From: XBB1006 sp051877515
GTDB taxonomy: Bacteria; Bacillota; Clostridia; Lachnospirales; Lachnospiraceae
Reading direction: 5' to 3'
DNA: 15,839 bases
Assembly: GCA_051877515.1 (NCBI GenBank)
Contig: JBJEIY010000009.1
Span: forward strand, 1-15,839
Position 1 is the first letter of the stretch. Each line of letters opens with the position of its first letter. Position numbers and translations under genes: made by a program. Positions 6,267 to 14,605 of the stretch are shown here, in pieces. The notes under the pieces were generated by a model. It had not been told where the DNA came from. It saw nothing but the letters and a program-made list of their open reading frames with translations, and did not search any database.

Positions 6267-7586
6267 TTACTTATTTGTGATAAACGCATCATAGATTGCT
6301 CTGATGGCTGTTTCAAAATCATCATTCTTTACACCAATGATAATGTTAAGCTCAGAGGAACCCTGATCGATCATGCGGATATTGATTCCTGCATTGGCAA
6401 GCGCACTGAACAATTTCGCTGCGGTACCACTGGCTGCCTTCATGCCGCGTCCTACAACTGCAATGAGTGCAAGTCCCGCTTCAATTTCAATAGAATCCGG
6501 CTCCGCAAGACGGTGAATTGCTGAGACAACACTCTGCTCTTTATCCATGAACTCATCCGCATGTACTACAATCGTCATGGTGTCAATTCCGGATGGCATA
6601 TGCTCGAAGGAAATATCATTTTCTTCAAAGGCCTGAAGCACTTTTCTTCCAAAACCGATTTCGGCATTCATCATCGCCTTAGATATAAAGACGGTACAGA
6701 AATCCTTCTTTCCTGCAATACCGGTAACTACATAATCCTGCTTCTGTGCCGTGCTCTCCACGATCCATGTGCCGGCATCTTCCGGTGCATTGGTATTACG
6801 GATATTGATGGGAATACCGCTGCGGCGTACCGGGAAAATGGCATCCTCATGAAGAACGGAAGCTCCCATGTAAGAAAGTTCCCTAAGCTCTCTGTATGTA
6901 ATATATTTGATCGGCTTCGGATCAGAAACGATTCGCGGGTCAGATACCAGAAAACCGGATACATCGGTCCAGTTCTCGTACACATCTGCCCTGCTTGCCT
7001 GCGCCACGATAGATCCTGTCACATCGGAGCCGCCGCGGGAAAAGGTCTTGACCTGACCACTCTTTCCGGAACCGTAGAAACCGGGGATTACCGCACGCTC
7101 AGTCTTCTCCAGTCTTGCCGACAGCACCTTTTCTGTTTTATAACTGTTCAACGTTCCTTCTTCATTAAAGAAAATCACTTCCGCAGCATCGATGAATTCA
7201 ATTCCGAGATATGCAGCCATGATCTTTCCATTAAGATATTCTCCTCTGGAAGCAGCATAATCCTTCTGGGGATCTTCTTTCAATGCCTTTGAAATCTCTT
7301 CAAAATCCTTATCCAGTGAAAAATCCTTAAGCTCAAGTCCGGTAATGATCTCATCATATCTTGCCTTAATGGCTTTCATCTCTTCCGTAATATCCTTACC
7401 TTCACTTGCGGTTGCATAAACGTGAAGAAGCATATCCGTAACCTTGATGTCATCGGAAAATCTCTTGCCCGGTGCAGAAGGAACCACGAATACACGGCTT
7501 TCATCTGCCTGGATGATATTTCCCACCTTTTTAAATTGTTCCGCACTTGCTAAGGAACTTCCACCAAATTTCACAACTTTTTTCAT
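6267..7586 (-). CDS. lysC: Aspartate kinase (monofunctional)
   Basis: A 439-residue enzyme that phosphorylates aspartate to aspartyl phosphate, the first step towards lysine, diaminopimelate, threonine and methionine. The N-terminal kinase domain shows KFGGSS (6-11), the RGE of ASRGEYLNG (114-116), TFSRGGSDVTGS (181-192) and the WTDVSG/VSDPRI region (206-220). Two C-terminal ACT-type regulatory domains follow at about 295-365 and 370-439, so feedback inhibition by a pathway amino acid is expected; which one cannot be read. The length fits the single-chain aspartokinase class rather than the shorter alpha/beta class. The ATG has AGGTGGG about 10 nt upstream. It stands alone between its own promoter and terminator. 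The mRNA leader is about 105 nt, and I see no lysine riboswitch or T-box in it. Confidence 0.96.
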   Translation of the reverse strand: MKKVVKFGGSSLASAEQFKKVGNIIQADESRVFVVPSAPGKRFSDDIKVTDMLLHVYATASEGKDITEEMKAIKARYDEIITGLELKDFSLDKDFEEISKALKEDPQKDYAASRGEYLNGKIMAAYLGIEFIDAAEVIFFNEEGTLNSYKTEKVLSARLEKTERAVIPGFYGSGKSGQVKTFSRGGSDVTGSIVAQASRADVYENWTDVSGFLVSDPRIVSDPKPIKYITYRELRELSYMGASVLHEDAIFPVRRSGIPINIRNTNAPEDAGTWIVESTAQKQDYVVTGIAGKKDFCTVFISKAMMNAEIGFGRKVLQAFEENDISFEHMPSGIDTMTIVVHADEFMDKEQSVVSAIHRLAEPDSIEIEAGLALIAVVGRGMKAASGTAAKLFSALANAGINIRMIDQGSSELNIIIGVKNDDFETAIRAIYDAFITNK

Positions 7587-7697
7587 AATCTGTATCCCAC
7601 CTGTCTTTATTGCTTTTCTTCCTCAATATCCGTCCTAGAAAATCGGAATTGATTCCATGAGGCTCCTCTTTCTGTAATTTATAAGCCTATTGTTAGT

Positions 7698-7726
7698 ATT
7701 TTAGATGTATTCTTCCCATTTGGCAA
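7698..7726 (-). promoter_or_regulatory. Sigma-A-type promoter of the aspartokinase gene
   Basis: Minus-strand TTGCCA (7726-7721) and TAAAAT (7703-7698) are 17 bp apart. Initiation near 7691 gives a leader of about 105 nt. The promoter lies in the 212-bp gap after trpA, downstream of the trp terminator. Confidence 0.7.
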
Positions 7727-7757
7727 GCATTATCTTAAAATTTTCTTACATTCTATC

Positions 7758-7779
7758 AAAAAACCGGGAATCCCGTTTT
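7758..7779 (-). terminator. trpA: Likely terminator of the trp operon
   Basis: On the minus strand AAAACGGG pairs with CCCG and UUUU around a 3-nt loop, with one bulged G, and a run of six U follows (7763-7758). The stem is short but well placed, about 20 bp after the trpA stop codon, and precedes the aspartokinase promoter. Confidence 0.65.
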
Positions 7780-7798
7780 CTGCTCCCTGTTTTTTCTT

Positions 7799-8569
7799 TT
7801 ATCTGATCGCATCCTTCATGGACTTCACATACTCCCCGATATACCCCGGAGCTTTTTTTCCGTACTTTTCCAATAGTTTGACAATAGCAGAGCCTACAAT
7901 GACTCCATCCGCCACCTCCGCCATTTTCTTTGCCTGATCCGGTGTGGAAATCCCAAATCCGATGGCACAGGGAACATCCGTCGTTTCTCTTACAGCCCGG
8001 ACCATGGACGCAAGGTCTGTCTCGATTTTACTCCTTGTTCCCGTAACACCCAGGCTGGAAACAAGATACAGGAAGCCTTCCGCTTCTTTTGCGATCATCG
8101 CAATCCGGTTTGCCGAAGTCGGTGCAATAAATGAAATCAAATCTACACCATACTGTCTGCAAACGGGCTCAAATTCCTCTTTTTCTTCAAAGGGCAGATC
8201 CGGTAAAATCAGGCCGTCGATTCCCACATCCCTACAGGCAGAGATAAAACGCTCTGCTCCATAAGAATATACCACATTAGCATAGGTCATAAAAACCATG
8301 GGAATCGTAACATCCCTGCGCAATTCCCGGACCAATGCCAACACCTTATCCGTCGTGGTGCCTCCCCGAAGTGCCCGCAGATTCGCCTCCTGAATAACAG
8401 GACCTTCTGCCGTCCCATCGGAAAACGGAATTCCCAGTTCAATCAGGTCGGCCCCGTTCTTTGCAGCGGCGCGAACAGCCGCAGCCGTTGTTTCAAGATC
8501 CGGATCCCCGCAGGTTAGAAAAGCGACAAACGCCTTTCCGTTTTCAAATGCTTTGCTGATATTACTCAT
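7799..8569 (-). CDS. trpA: Tryptophan synthase alpha subunit
   Basis: A 256-residue TIM-barrel subunit that splits indole-3-glycerol phosphate into indole and glyceraldehyde 3-phosphate and passes indole through a tunnel to TrpB. Seen: FLTCGDPD near the N terminus, catalytic Glu at E44 in IELGIPFSD, the loop motif GVTGTRS, the phosphate-binding region GFGIST and GSAIVK near the C terminus. The second catalytic acid is changed: where E. coli has SDPLADGP (Asp60), this protein has SDGTAEGP, so position 55 is Glu. It is otherwise full length. Its ATG overlaps the end of trpB by 8 bp, with GGAGG 6 nt upstream, and it is the last gene of the operon. Confidence 0.97.
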   Translation of the reverse strand: MSNISKAFENGKAFVAFLTCGDPDLETTAAAVRAAAKNGADLIELGIPFSDGTAEGPVIQEANLRALRGGTTTDKVLALVRELRRDVTIPMVFMTYANVVYSYGAERFISACRDVGIDGLILPDLPFEEKEEFEPVCRQYGVDLISFIAPTSANRIAMIAKEAEGFLYLVSSLGVTGTRSKIETDLASMVRAVRETTDVPCAIGFGISTPDQAKKMAEVADGVIVGSAIVKLLEKYGKKAPGYIGEYVKSMKDAIR

Positions 8570-9755
8570 GGATATCCTCCCCTCTGTAACGTGCTATGGC
8601 CGCACAATCCTTATCTCCTCTTCCGGAGAGATTGATCACGATGATCTTGTCTTTTTCCATGGTCGGTGCGATCTTTAATGCATGAGCCACAGCATGTGAC
8701 GATTCTATGGCAGGAATGATCCCTTCGGTCCTTGCCAGATATTCAAAAGCACGAACCGCTTCCTCATCAGTAACTGCCACATATTCCGCCCTGCCGATAT
8801 CATGCAGGTAGGCGTGTTCCGGACCCACCCCGGGGTAGTCCAGTCCTGCAGATATGGAGTAAACCGGCGCAATCTGACCATATTCATCCTGACAAAAGTA
8901 TGATTTCATGCCATGGAAGATACCAGGCTTTCCGGTGGAAATGGTAGCTGCAGTTTCAAAGGAATCCACACCTCTGCCTGCGGCTTCACAGCCAATCAGT
9001 CTGACTCCTTCGTCTTCAATGAAATGATAAAAACTGCCGATGGCATTGGAACCGCCTCCCACGCATGCTAAAACCGCATCGGGCAGCCTGCCTTCTTTTG
9101 CAAGAATCTGCTCTTTGATCTCCTTGGAGATCACTGCCTGAAAATCCCGGACAATGGTAGGGAAGGGATGGGGTCCCATCACCGACCCAAGACAGTAATG
9201 GGTATCAGCAATGCGGGAAGTCCACTCACGCATAGCTTCGGAAACCGCATCTTTCAGCGTTGCCGTTCCTGATTTAACAGGAATCACCTCTGCCCCAAGC
9301 AGTCTCATACGGTACACGTTCAACGCCTGGCGAATGGTATCCTCCTCGCCCATAAAAATCACACACTCCATGCCCATAAGAGCCGCTGCCGTTGCAGTGG
9401 CCACACCGTGCTGACCGGCCCCGGTTTCTGCAATCAGTCTTACTTTTCCCATTTTTTTTGCCAACAGCGCCTGACCCAGTACATTGTTGATTTTATGCGC
9501 ACCGGTATGGTTGAGATCCTCACGCTTGAGATAAATCTTGGCACCGCCAAGGTCTTTGGTCATTTTCTCCGCATAATAAAGCCGTGATGGTCTTCCTGCA
9601 TATTCATTCAAAAGTTCGGTAAGCTCCCGGTTAAACTCCGGGTCTTTTTTATAGTACTCATAGGCTTCTTCCAGTTCCTTCACTGCGTTCATTAATGTTT
9701 CGGGAATATACTGACCGCCGTGAATACCGAAGCGCCCCTTTGGATTTGACATCAT
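8562..9755 (-). CDS. trpB: Tryptophan synthase beta subunit
   Basis: A 397-residue PLP enzyme that joins indole and serine to make tryptophan. Visible features: FGIHGGQYIPE near the N terminus, the PLP lysine in HTGAHKINN (K88, equal to K87 of E. coli), ETGAGQHG, the phosphate-binding GGGSNAIG and the C-terminal NLSGRGDKD. It looks like the standard TrpB1 type that works with TrpA. I start it at the ATG at 9755, which shares one base with the trpF stop (TGATG); AGGA lies 6 nt upstream. A second ATG follows at once (9752) and a TTG at 9758 is less likely. The start therefore suggests translational coupling to trpF. Confidence 0.97.
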   Translation of the reverse strand: MMSNPKGRFGIHGGQYIPETLMNAVKELEEAYEYYKKDPEFNRELTELLNEYAGRPSRLYYAEKMTKDLGGAKIYLKREDLNHTGAHKINNVLGQALLAKKMGKVRLIAETGAGQHGVATATAAALMGMECVIFMGEEDTIRQALNVYRMRLLGAEVIPVKSGTATLKDAVSEAMREWTSRIADTHYCLGSVMGPHPFPTIVRDFQAVISKEIKEQILAKEGRLPDAVLACVGGGSNAIGSFYHFIEDEGVRLIGCEAAGRGVDSFETAATISTGKPGIFHGMKSYFCQDEYGQIAPVYSISAGLDYPGVGPEHAYLHDIGRAEYVAVTDEEAVRAFEYLARTEGIIPAIESSHAVAHALKIAPTMEKDKIIVINLSGRGDKDCAAIARYRGEDIHE

Positions 9756-10357
9756 CAATCTTCCTTTCTGACGGCGGCAACAAACTCCGCCATTTTTCTT
9801 TTATCTTTCGCTCCATTTGTTTCAATGCCGGAACTGACATCCACCGCAAAGGGTCGGAGCGTTGTAATTGCATTTTTCACATTCGCACAAGACAGTCCCC
9901 CTGCCAGAAAATACGGTCTGTTTATGTTTTGCACCAGTTCCCAGTCAAATACCGTTCCTGTACCTGCTCCCGCATCCAGCAAAACGTACTCCGCTACACT
10001 GTTTTGCGCCTGCCGGATATCTTCTGCCGATTTTACACGAAACGCTTTGATGACCGGCTTACCGGTCAATTTCTGCAAATCCTTTATATATTCCTCATCC
10101 TCGTTTCCGTGGAGCTGGGCAAGATCAATGATACCCTGATTTAAAAGTTCTGCAACCGTTTCCAATTTTTCGTTTACAAAAACACCCACCGCCTGTATCT
10201 GTGGCAAACTTATTTTTTTCAGTGCGGCTGCCTTGTCCGATGTTACATACCGTTTGCTGTTTGGCGCGAAAACAAAGCCGATGTAATCTGCCTTCAAATC
10301 ATTTGCCGCATGGATGTCGCAGGGTCTGGAAAGTCCGCAAAGCTTGATCCTTGTCAT
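9755..10357 (-). CDS. trpF: Phosphoribosylanthranilate isomerase
   Basis: A 200-residue TIM-barrel enzyme that carries out the Amadori rearrangement of N-(5-phosphoribosyl)anthranilate to CdRP, the third step from chorismate. The general base is C7 in RIKLCGLS and the general acid D128 in VLLDAGAGTG; FLAGGLS and VDVSSGIE mark the phosphate-binding end of the barrel. It is a separate protein here, not fused to trpC as in enterobacteria. Its ATG overlaps the trpC stop by 4 bp (ATGA), with GAGGTGG just upstream, and its stop overlaps the trpB start by 1 bp. Confidence 0.97.
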   Translation of the reverse strand: MTRIKLCGLSRPCDIHAANDLKADYIGFVFAPNSKRYVTSDKAAALKKISLPQIQAVGVFVNEKLETVAELLNQGIIDLAQLHGNEDEEYIKDLQKLTGKPVIKAFRVKSAEDIRQAQNSVAEYVLLDAGAGTGTVFDWELVQNINRPYFLAGGLSCANVKNAITTLRPFAVDVSSGIETNGAKDKRKMAEFVAAVRKED

Positions 10358-11136
10358 CGTCCACCTCGCAGTTCCTGAAGTTTTGCCTTCTTGTCTGTGG
10401 CTCTCATCAGCATTTCCCCAATCAGAACCGCATCTGCACCAATCTGACGAATCTTTGCAATGTCCTGTGCACTGCCCACGCCGCTTTCGGAAACAAACAG
10501 GACATCCTGAGGGATCTGCTTTCTGAGCCTGCAGCTGTTTTCGGTATCCACGGAAAAATCCTTAAGATTCCGATTGTTTACACCAATCATCCGTGCTCCG
10601 GCACGCAGTGCCATTTCAATTTCCTTTTCGTCGTGGACCTCTACCAATGCGGAAAGCCCCAGCATATCGCAAACTCCCATATACTCTCTGATTTCTTCCT
10701 CACTTAAGATAGAACAGATCAACAGCACCGCCGATGCACCTAACAACTTTGCCTCATAGATCATATACGCATCCACGGTAAAATCCTTGCGCAAACATGG
10801 AACGGAAACCGTACCTGCGATCTCTTTTAAGTACTCGTCACTGCCAAGAAACCATTTTGGTTCTGTCAGGACGGAAATACAATCGGCACCTGCGCTCTCA
10901 TACTCCCTTGCAATCTGCAGATAGGGAAAATCGGGTGCGATCACTCCTTTTGAGGGGGATGCTTTTTTACATTCACAGATAAAGGACAGTCCCGGTTTCT
11001 TCAATGCCTGTTCAAAGGCAAAAGTTCCTTTTGGAAGGGACAGGGCTTTCTGTTTTATGATTTCCTCCGGAAGGCTCTGTTTTGCCTGCCGGGTTCGCTC
11101 CCTTGCATAGTCTGCAAGTTCATTCAGAATCGTCAT
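10354..11136 (-). CDS. trpC: Indole-3-glycerol phosphate synthase
   Basis: A 260-residue TIM-barrel enzyme that closes the indole ring by decarboxylation of CdRP. Catalytic blocks: ECKKASPSKG (E55, K57), PCLRKDF (K117), LVEVHDE (E166), VNNRNL (187-191) and SESGV (216-220), with the phosphate site IGEMLM near the C terminus. It is a monofunctional version. The ATG overlaps the trpD stop by 4 bp (ATGA) and has GGAGGT 6 nt upstream; the stop in turn overlaps trpF by 4 bp. Confidence 0.97.
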   Translation of the reverse strand: MTILNELADYARERTRQAKQSLPEEIIKQKALSLPKGTFAFEQALKKPGLSFICECKKASPSKGVIAPDFPYLQIAREYESAGADCISVLTEPKWFLGSDEYLKEIAGTVSVPCLRKDFTVDAYMIYEAKLLGASAVLLICSILSEEEIREYMGVCDMLGLSALVEVHDEKEIEMALRAGARMIGVNNRNLKDFSVDTENSCRLRKQIPQDVLFVSESGVGSAQDIAKIRQIGADAVLIGEMLMRATDKKAKLQELRGGR

Positions 11137-12164
11137 TCCTCTACCTCCGGGCGGTTGCTGACTTCAATGAACCGTTCCAAAGTCTCATAAGCTTTTCCTG
11201 AATCAATGATTTCTGCGGCAAGTACAATACCCTCTTTCATGCTGTCTGCCTTTCCGCCAATATAAAGTGCAGCTCCAGCATTCATCAGCACAGCGTTTCT
11301 CTTATGACCTTTCTCACCCCTCAGAATACGACGGGTAATTTCCGCATTTTCTTCCGGTGTTCCTCCTTTTAAATCCTCTTTGGTACATCTCTCCAATCCA
11401 AACTCTTCCGGTGTGATCACATAGGTTTTATACCATCCGTCACGAATCTCACAAACGGTAGTGGGTGCACTCATAGAAATCTCATCCAGCTTATCCTGTC
11501 CGTATACAACCATTCCGCGCTTGACGCCCAGATTAACCAATACCTGTGCCAACGGTTCCACAAGATATTCATCATACACACCGAGAAGCTGCATGGAAGG
11601 TGTTCCCGGATTGGTAAGAGGACCAAGGATATTGAATACGGTACGGAATCCCAGTTCCTTACGAATCGCACCCACATATTTCATAGAAGTGTGGTATTTC
11701 TGTGCAAAAAAGAAGCACATTCCCACCTCCCTCAGAAGTTCCACACATCTTGCCGGACTTTGCTGAATGTTTACGCCAAGGGCTTCCAGACAATCTGCCG
11801 TCCCGCATTTTGAAGAAGCTGCCCTGTTTCCGTGCTTTGCCACCTTCATACCACCTGCAGCCGCAACCAGTGCAGAGGTGGTGGAGATATTAAAACTGTG
11901 CGCATTGTCACCGCCTGTGCCGACGATTTCAAACAGTTCCATTCCCGTTTCCACTTTGGTTGCATGATCCCGCATGGCAGCGGCACATCCGGCAATTTCT
12001 TCTGTGGTTTCGGCTCTGGCACTCTTGGTAGACAGGGCGGCAAGAAAGGCGGCATTTTGTGTTGCTGTGGTGCTGCCACTCATAATTTCATTCATAACGG
12101 TATATGCCTCATCGTAGGTGAGGTCTTCTTTATTTACAATTTTTACAATGGCTTCTTTAATCAT
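11133..12164 (-). CDS. trpD: Anthranilate phosphoribosyltransferase
   Basis: A 343-residue enzyme that transfers the phosphoribosyl group of PRPP to anthranilate, the second step of the pathway. The PRPP and anthranilate motifs are clear: GTGGDNAHSFNIST (82-95), KHGNRAASSKCGTAD (110-124) and the later LDEISMSAPT block. It is not fused to trpG. It starts 3 bp after the trpG stop with AGGAGA 8 nt upstream, and its TGA overlaps the trpC ATG. Confidence 0.97.
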   Translation of the reverse strand: MIKEAIVKIVNKEDLTYDEAYTVMNEIMSGSTTATQNAAFLAALSTKSARAETTEEIAGCAAAMRDHATKVETGMELFEIVGTGGDNAHSFNISTTSALVAAAGGMKVAKHGNRAASSKCGTADCLEALGVNIQQSPARCVELLREVGMCFFFAQKYHTSMKYVGAIRKELGFRTVFNILGPLTNPGTPSMQLLGVYDEYLVEPLAQVLVNLGVKRGMVVYGQDKLDEISMSAPTTVCEIRDGWYKTYVITPEEFGLERCTKEDLKGGTPEENAEITRRILRGEKGHKRNAVLMNAGAALYIGGKADSMKEGIVLAAEIIDSGKAYETLERFIEVSNRPEVEE

Positions 12165-12167
12165 CGG

Positions 12168-12737
12168 TTAGATCTCCTTTATAAAATTTCTAAGCATCTG
12201 TCTTCCATCCGGTGTCAGAATGGATTCCGGATGAAATTGTACTCCATAAATGGGATAGGTTTTATGCTGCACCGCCATGATCTCCCCCTCTGCTGTGGAG
12301 GCAGTGATCTTCAGGCAGTCAGGGATTGTGGCTGCGTCTGCTGCAAGAGAATGATACCGTGCAACAGGCGCAACCTCAGGACAACCTTGAAACAGAGGAC
12401 TTTCCGTATCAAATCTGACATCGGACTGTTTTCCGTGCATAAGCTTTCCTGCATAGGTTACTGTTGCACCGAATGTAGCACAAATTGCCTGATGCCCCAG
12501 GCAAACTCCAAGGATGGGAATGTCCTTTCCCAGCTCTTTTATCACATCCATGATGACTCCCGCATCCTCCGGTCTGCCCGGACCGGGAGAAAGAATGATG
12601 CGTTCAGGACATTGCTTCTTTATTTCATCCACTGTCATTTCATCGTTCCGGATCACCCTGATATCCGGGTCTATCTCACCGATGAGCTGATACAGATTAT
12701 AGGAAAAACTATCATAATTATCAATGAGTAAGATCAT
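12168..12737 (-). CDS. trpG: Anthranilate synthase component II (glutamine amidotransferase)
   Basis: A 189-residue class I glutamine amidotransferase that frees ammonia from glutamine for TrpE. The triad is complete: nucleophile C79 in GVCLGHQA, with H169 and E171 in VQFHPES. The oxyanion region LSPGPGRP is at 49-56. The same type of subunit can also serve para-aminobenzoate synthase, but its position inside the trp operon argues for TrpG. Its ATG overlaps the trpE stop (ATGA), with AGGAGG inside the end of trpE. Confidence 0.96.
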   Translation of the reverse strand: MILLIDNYDSFSYNLYQLIGEIDPDIRVIRNDEMTVDEIKKQCPERIILSPGPGRPEDAGVIMDVIKELGKDIPILGVCLGHQAICATFGATVTYAGKLMHGKQSDVRFDTESPLFQGCPEVAPVARYHSLAADAATIPDCLKITASTAEGEIMAVQHKTYPIYGVQFHPESILTPDGRQMLRNFIKEI

Positions 12738-14200
12738 AATTCCGCCTCCTGTGCAAGTTCCAAAGCTTTGAGGGAAGATTTGGCTTTATTCAGACATTCT
12801 TCAAATTCCTTTTCCGGTACGGAATCTGCTACAATTCCGGCACCGCTTCGCACAAACACCTTGCCGTTTTTCTTATAGGCAATGCGGATGGCAATACAGG
12901 TGTCCATATTTCCGGTGAAGTCAATATATCCGATGGCACCGCCATAGATACCCCGCTTGTTATTCTCCAACTCTCCGATCAGCTGGCAGGCCCGGATCTT
13001 GGGTGCGCCGGACAGGGTTCCTGCAGGCAGCACCGCTTCAATGGCATCCAGTGCATCGCGCTCATCGCGGATCTCTCCCCGTACCGTAGAACCAATATGC
13101 ATCACATGGGAATAATGTTCGATGGAATGCAGTTTTTCCACCTGCACGGTACCGAATTTACTGATTTTTCCCAGATCGTTCCGTCCCAGATCCACCAGCA
13201 TGTTGTGTTCCGCCAGCTCTTTCTCATCTGCCAGAAGTTCGGCCTCCAATGCCTTGTCCTCTTCTTCGTTTCTTCCTCTTGGTCTGGTTCCTGCGAGAGG
13301 GAAGGTATGCAACACTCCATTTTCCAGCTTCACCAAAGTTTCGGGAGACGCACCCGCAACCTCAACATCCGTTCCTGAAAAATAGAACATATACGGCGAT
13401 GGGTTGATGGTCCGGAGCATACGATAGGTATTCAGGAGGCTTCCTTCAAAAGGTGCACTCAGACGGTTTGATAATACAATCTGAAAAATATCTCCCTCGC
13501 GGATATAGTGTTTTGCTTTCTCTACCATGTCACAGAACTGCTCTTTGTCAAACAGCGGTGTGACTTTCCCGAGCAATTTCCCTCCCGGTTCCTCCTTCTT
13601 TTCCCCGTGTCTTATCAGTTCTGCCAGCTGATTCAATTCCATCACCGCTTTGTTGTAACCGGTCTCCGGATCATCCAGCGGCATATTTACCATGAGGATA
13701 ATCTTCTGTTTAAGATGATCAAAAGCAATGACCTTATCAAAAAGCATCAGATCCACATCTTTAAATGCTTCGGTGTCTTCCACCGGGCGCTTGACAGTTG
13801 GCTCACTATATCCTAAGTAATCATAGGAAAAATACCCCACCAGTCCGCCGGTAAAAGATGGCAGGTAATCAAATCGGGGACTTTTGTAATCCGCCAGGAT
13901 CTGACGGAGAAAATCCGATGGGTTCTCCGTTTTCACCCTGAAATTGCCGGCTTTCATTTCGCCATCCATACAGGTAATCTCTAATTTCGGGTCATAACCC
14001 AGAAAGGTATAGCGTCCCCAGGTCTCATTTGCCTGTGCCGATTCCAGCATATAGCAATGAGTCGATACATTTTTCAATCGCTTCATGGTTTCCATGGGTG
14101 TGGTGAAGTCTGATAAGATCTCACAACTAACCGGCAGTACTTTGTATCTTCCGGTGGCTGCGATTCGTTTCACTTCCTCAAGTGCAGGTGAATAATTCAT
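12734..14200 (-). CDS. trpE: Anthranilate synthase component I
   Basis: A 488-residue enzyme that converts chorismate to anthranilate with ammonia from TrpG, the committed step of the pathway. The N-terminal part has the tryptophan feedback-site motif MLESAQ (51-56) and GGLVGYFSYDYLGY. The C-terminal chorismate-binding domain has NPSPYMFYF, ASPETLVK, GTRPRG, DLGRNDLGK, PAGTLSGAPKIRA, YGGAIGY and RSGAGIVADS. The length is normal. The ATG has a strong GGAGGT upstream. It is the first gene after the T-box leader and overlaps trpG by 4 bp. Confidence 0.97.
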   Translation of the reverse strand: MNYSPALEEVKRIAATGRYKVLPVSCEILSDFTTPMETMKRLKNVSTHCYMLESAQANETWGRYTFLGYDPKLEITCMDGEMKAGNFRVKTENPSDFLRQILADYKSPRFDYLPSFTGGLVGYFSYDYLGYSEPTVKRPVEDTEAFKDVDLMLFDKVIAFDHLKQKIILMVNMPLDDPETGYNKAVMELNQLAELIRHGEKKEEPGGKLLGKVTPLFDKEQFCDMVEKAKHYIREGDIFQIVLSNRLSAPFEGSLLNTYRMLRTINPSPYMFYFSGTDVEVAGASPETLVKLENGVLHTFPLAGTRPRGRNEEEDKALEAELLADEKELAEHNMLVDLGRNDLGKISKFGTVQVEKLHSIEHYSHVMHIGSTVRGEIRDERDALDAIEAVLPAGTLSGAPKIRACQLIGELENNKRGIYGGAIGYIDFTGNMDTCIAIRIAYKKNGKVFVRSGAGIVADSVPEKEFEECLNKAKSSLKALELAQEAEL

Positions 14201-14252
14201 ATCCTTTTACCTCCAAAATACTCCGTTACCTTTCTGCCAGAGAGTAGCAAAT

Positions 14253-14292
14253 AAAAACGCCCTTGACAGAATGGTACAATCTGTCAAGGACG
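14253..14292 (-). terminator. T-box-controlled terminator of the trp leader
   Basis: A 13-bp stem (14292-14280 with 14270-14258, one G-U pair) and a 9-nt loop are followed by five U (14257-14253). The upstream stem strand includes CCTTGA, which can instead pair with TCAAGG at the start of the T-box sequence, so terminator and antiterminator exclude each other. Confidence 0.92.
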
Positions 14293-14550
14293 AATAGTGT
14301 ACTGAAAACAGGTACGATCTTATCCGCGGTGCCACCTTGAATTCACGGCATGACCCGTGCACTTAGCAGGATACCAACATATCCCCGGCAACTGACGTAT
14401 GCCCACACGTTGCAGAATACTCTGTGGATTTCACATTTGACTGCACCCTCAGCGGTCCATTTGACAACTTGTTTCTCACCCGGTTCTCAGCCTCCCGGAC
14501 TCTCTGTAAAGGCATCATTGCCGTTATCTCCGCTTCAACGGTTTAGTGTA
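14253..14550 (-). promoter_or_regulatory. T-box riboswitch, tRNA-Trp specific, controlling the trp operon
   Basis: The conserved T-box sequence AAGGTGGCACCGCGG lies at 14338-14324 on the minus strand. Upstream, Stem I is recognisable from the AGAGAG motif near 14505-14500, a GG-rich distal stem and the specifier-loop block ending ATGGACCGCTGAGGG. The specifier codon is UGG at 14459-14457, reading Trp. The antiterminator bulge is UGGC, which would pair with a GCCA acceptor end; a G discriminator is what bacterial tRNA-Trp has. Uncharged tRNA-Trp would stabilise the antiterminator and let transcription reach trpE. The leader from the promoter to trpE is about 355 nt. Confidence 0.95.
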
Positions 14551-14564
14551 TTAAACTGTTTTGA

Positions 14565-14593
14565 ATTTTAGCACACAGGCTGTGGGATGTCAA
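14565..14593 (-). promoter_or_regulatory. Promoter of the trp operon
   Basis: Minus-strand TTGACA (14593-14588) and TAAAAT (14570-14565) are separated by 17 bp. Initiation near 14558 is just ahead of the T-box leader. The spacer contains the dyad CACAG-G-CTGTG (14574-14584 on the plus strand), which might be an operator or chance. Confidence 0.82.
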
Positions 14594-14605
14594 TGGGTTT
14601 TCCAC

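Noticed and set aside
6561..7292. 243-codon open frame on the plus strand
   Set aside because: It lies antisense within the aspartokinase gene, has no ribosome binding site or promoter and reads as low-complexity, unlike any family. It is a coding shadow.
7635..7658. Seven-codon upstream ORF (MESIPIF) with AGAGGAG in the aspartokinase leader
   Set aside because: The ribosome binding site is only 4 nt from the ATG, the peptide has no run of Lys, Thr or Met codons, and no attenuator hairpin follows. Leader-peptide control is not supported.
11832..12731. 299-codon open frame on the plus strand
   Set aside because: It is antisense to trpD and trpG, both of which have complete catalytic motifs. 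The peptide is rich in Cys, His and Ile as expected of a shadow frame.
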